64,000 bases of DNA from Miltoncostaea sp050249835 (GTDB taxonomy: Bacteria; Actinomycetota; Thermoleophilia; Miltoncostaeales; Miltoncostaeaceae), in NCBI GenBank assembly GCA_050249835.1, contig JBFWPT010000006.1:36467-100466 (forward strand), given 5' to 3'. A model generated the notes under the pieces. The model ran no database searches. It was not told the origin of the DNA and saw nothing but the letters and a program-made list of their open reading frames with translations. A program made the translations under genes and the position numbers. Below are positions 63,862 through 64,000 of this stretch, piece by piece; within the stretch, counting starts at the first letter, position 1; each line of letters begins with the position of its first letter.

Positions 63862-64000
63862 CCACCCGGCCGGTCCCGCTCCGCACCGGCCCTCCGCCTC
63901 TCGGGATGGAGGAGCGTCTGCGCCTCGCCGCCCGGGTGCGCCTGCTGTCCTGGGTGAGCCTCGTCTACATGGTGGCCGAGGGGACGATCGCGATAATCGC
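63858..64000 (+). CDS. Cation diffusion facilitator exporter, N-terminal fragment
   Basis: 47 residues visible before the right edge. The start of a first membrane helix, LLSWVSLVYMVAEGTIAIIA, resembles the first helix of CDF-type metal exporters, and the gene directly follows a CadC-like repressor. The gene is cut by the window, so family assignment rests on one helix and context. Confidence 0.6.
   Translation, partial: MTTRPVPLRTGPPPLGMEERLRLAARVRLLSWVSLVYMVAEGTIAII

Noticed and set aside
60591..64000. Complete mercury-resistance operon with merA
   Set aside because: No mercuric reductase (FAD/NADPH disulfide oxidoreductase) is encoded in the visible part.
63858..64000. MFS or P-type ATPase instead of CDF exporter
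   Set aside because: The first helix and the direct coupling to a CadC-like repressor fit CDF better, though the fragment is short and the call stays tentative.

Overview
This window is a high-GC, densely packed bacterial chromosome segment with about 70 genes, many GTG/TTG starts and frequent 4-base gene overlaps (ATGA, GTGA, TGATG). The gene content fits a deep-branching, aerobic actinobacterium (Actinomycetota), plausibly class Thermoleophilia or a relative. The support is a CysO/CysM/Mec sulfur-carrier pathway, a HrcA/CIRCE-type groESL, a tandem-domain ThyX and many leaderless-looking promoters. The taxonomic placement is inference. Most of the window is core metabolism and housekeeping with no phage, rRNA, CRISPR or recognisable IS.

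Layout. 0-10.2 kb: CopD-like membrane protein (cut by the left edge), malate synthase, siderophore-interacting flavoprotein, SixA phosphatase, SHOCT proteins, a HEAT-like cassette between dispersed repeats, a MarR regulator, citrate synthase and an NYN-LOTUS RNA-binding protein with a basic repeat tail. 10.2-13.8 kb: one overlapping operon moeZ-cysO-cysM-mec-lipoprotein for protein-bound thiocarboxylate cysteine synthesis. 13.9-22.9 kb: small zinc-ribbon and membrane proteins, an MFS exporter, rarA, YqeY, DUF427, a secreted subtilase and a double-domain ThyX. 22.9-33.3 kb: secreted beta-rich proteins, DUF1385, a YcnI-like copper protein, nicotinate phosphoribosyltransferase, methylmalonyl-CoA epimerase, a YchF GTPase and a vWA protein. 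33.5-38.3 kb: HD/OB nuclease, a UvrD-type helicase-nuclease and a second repeat-flanked cassette of lower GC. 38.4-44 kb: DUF1015, an inositol-phosphatase-like enzyme, YihY, a Kelch lipoprotein, a Mo-oxidoreductase and ClpP. 44.1-44.7 kb holds no convincing protein. 44.7-48 kb: the ATP-grasp/alpha-E/transglutaminase cluster. 48-57 kb: MFS, groESL, ASCH, NUDIX, an unusual eight-repeat protein, rsgA, pyrE, Nfu_N and TrpB2. 57-60.5 kb: a two-component system and a DMT exporter. 60.6-64 kb: tRNA-Phe followed by a metal-response region with a MerR fusion, a MerF-like protein, YnfA, a CadC/ArsR regulator and the start of a CDF exporter (cut by the right edge).

Most notable observations. (1) A protein of eight TGWEALEKWVG modules joined by Gly/Ala/Pro linkers with an amphipathic tail, which I cannot assign to a known family. 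(2) A dispersed intergenic repeat family (TGGCTCACTTGNGCCA paired with ATGGCGCGGTCGGGGCA) that brackets two single-gene cassettes. (3) A MerR regulator fused to an N-terminal Cys-Cys domain, behind a textbook GTAC-N4-GTAC operator in a 20-bp promoter spacer. (4) CysO ending GGAA rather than GG, next to a JAMM protease. (5) A roughly 550-bp apparently non-coding stretch downstream of clpP with its own promoter-like and terminator-like signals.
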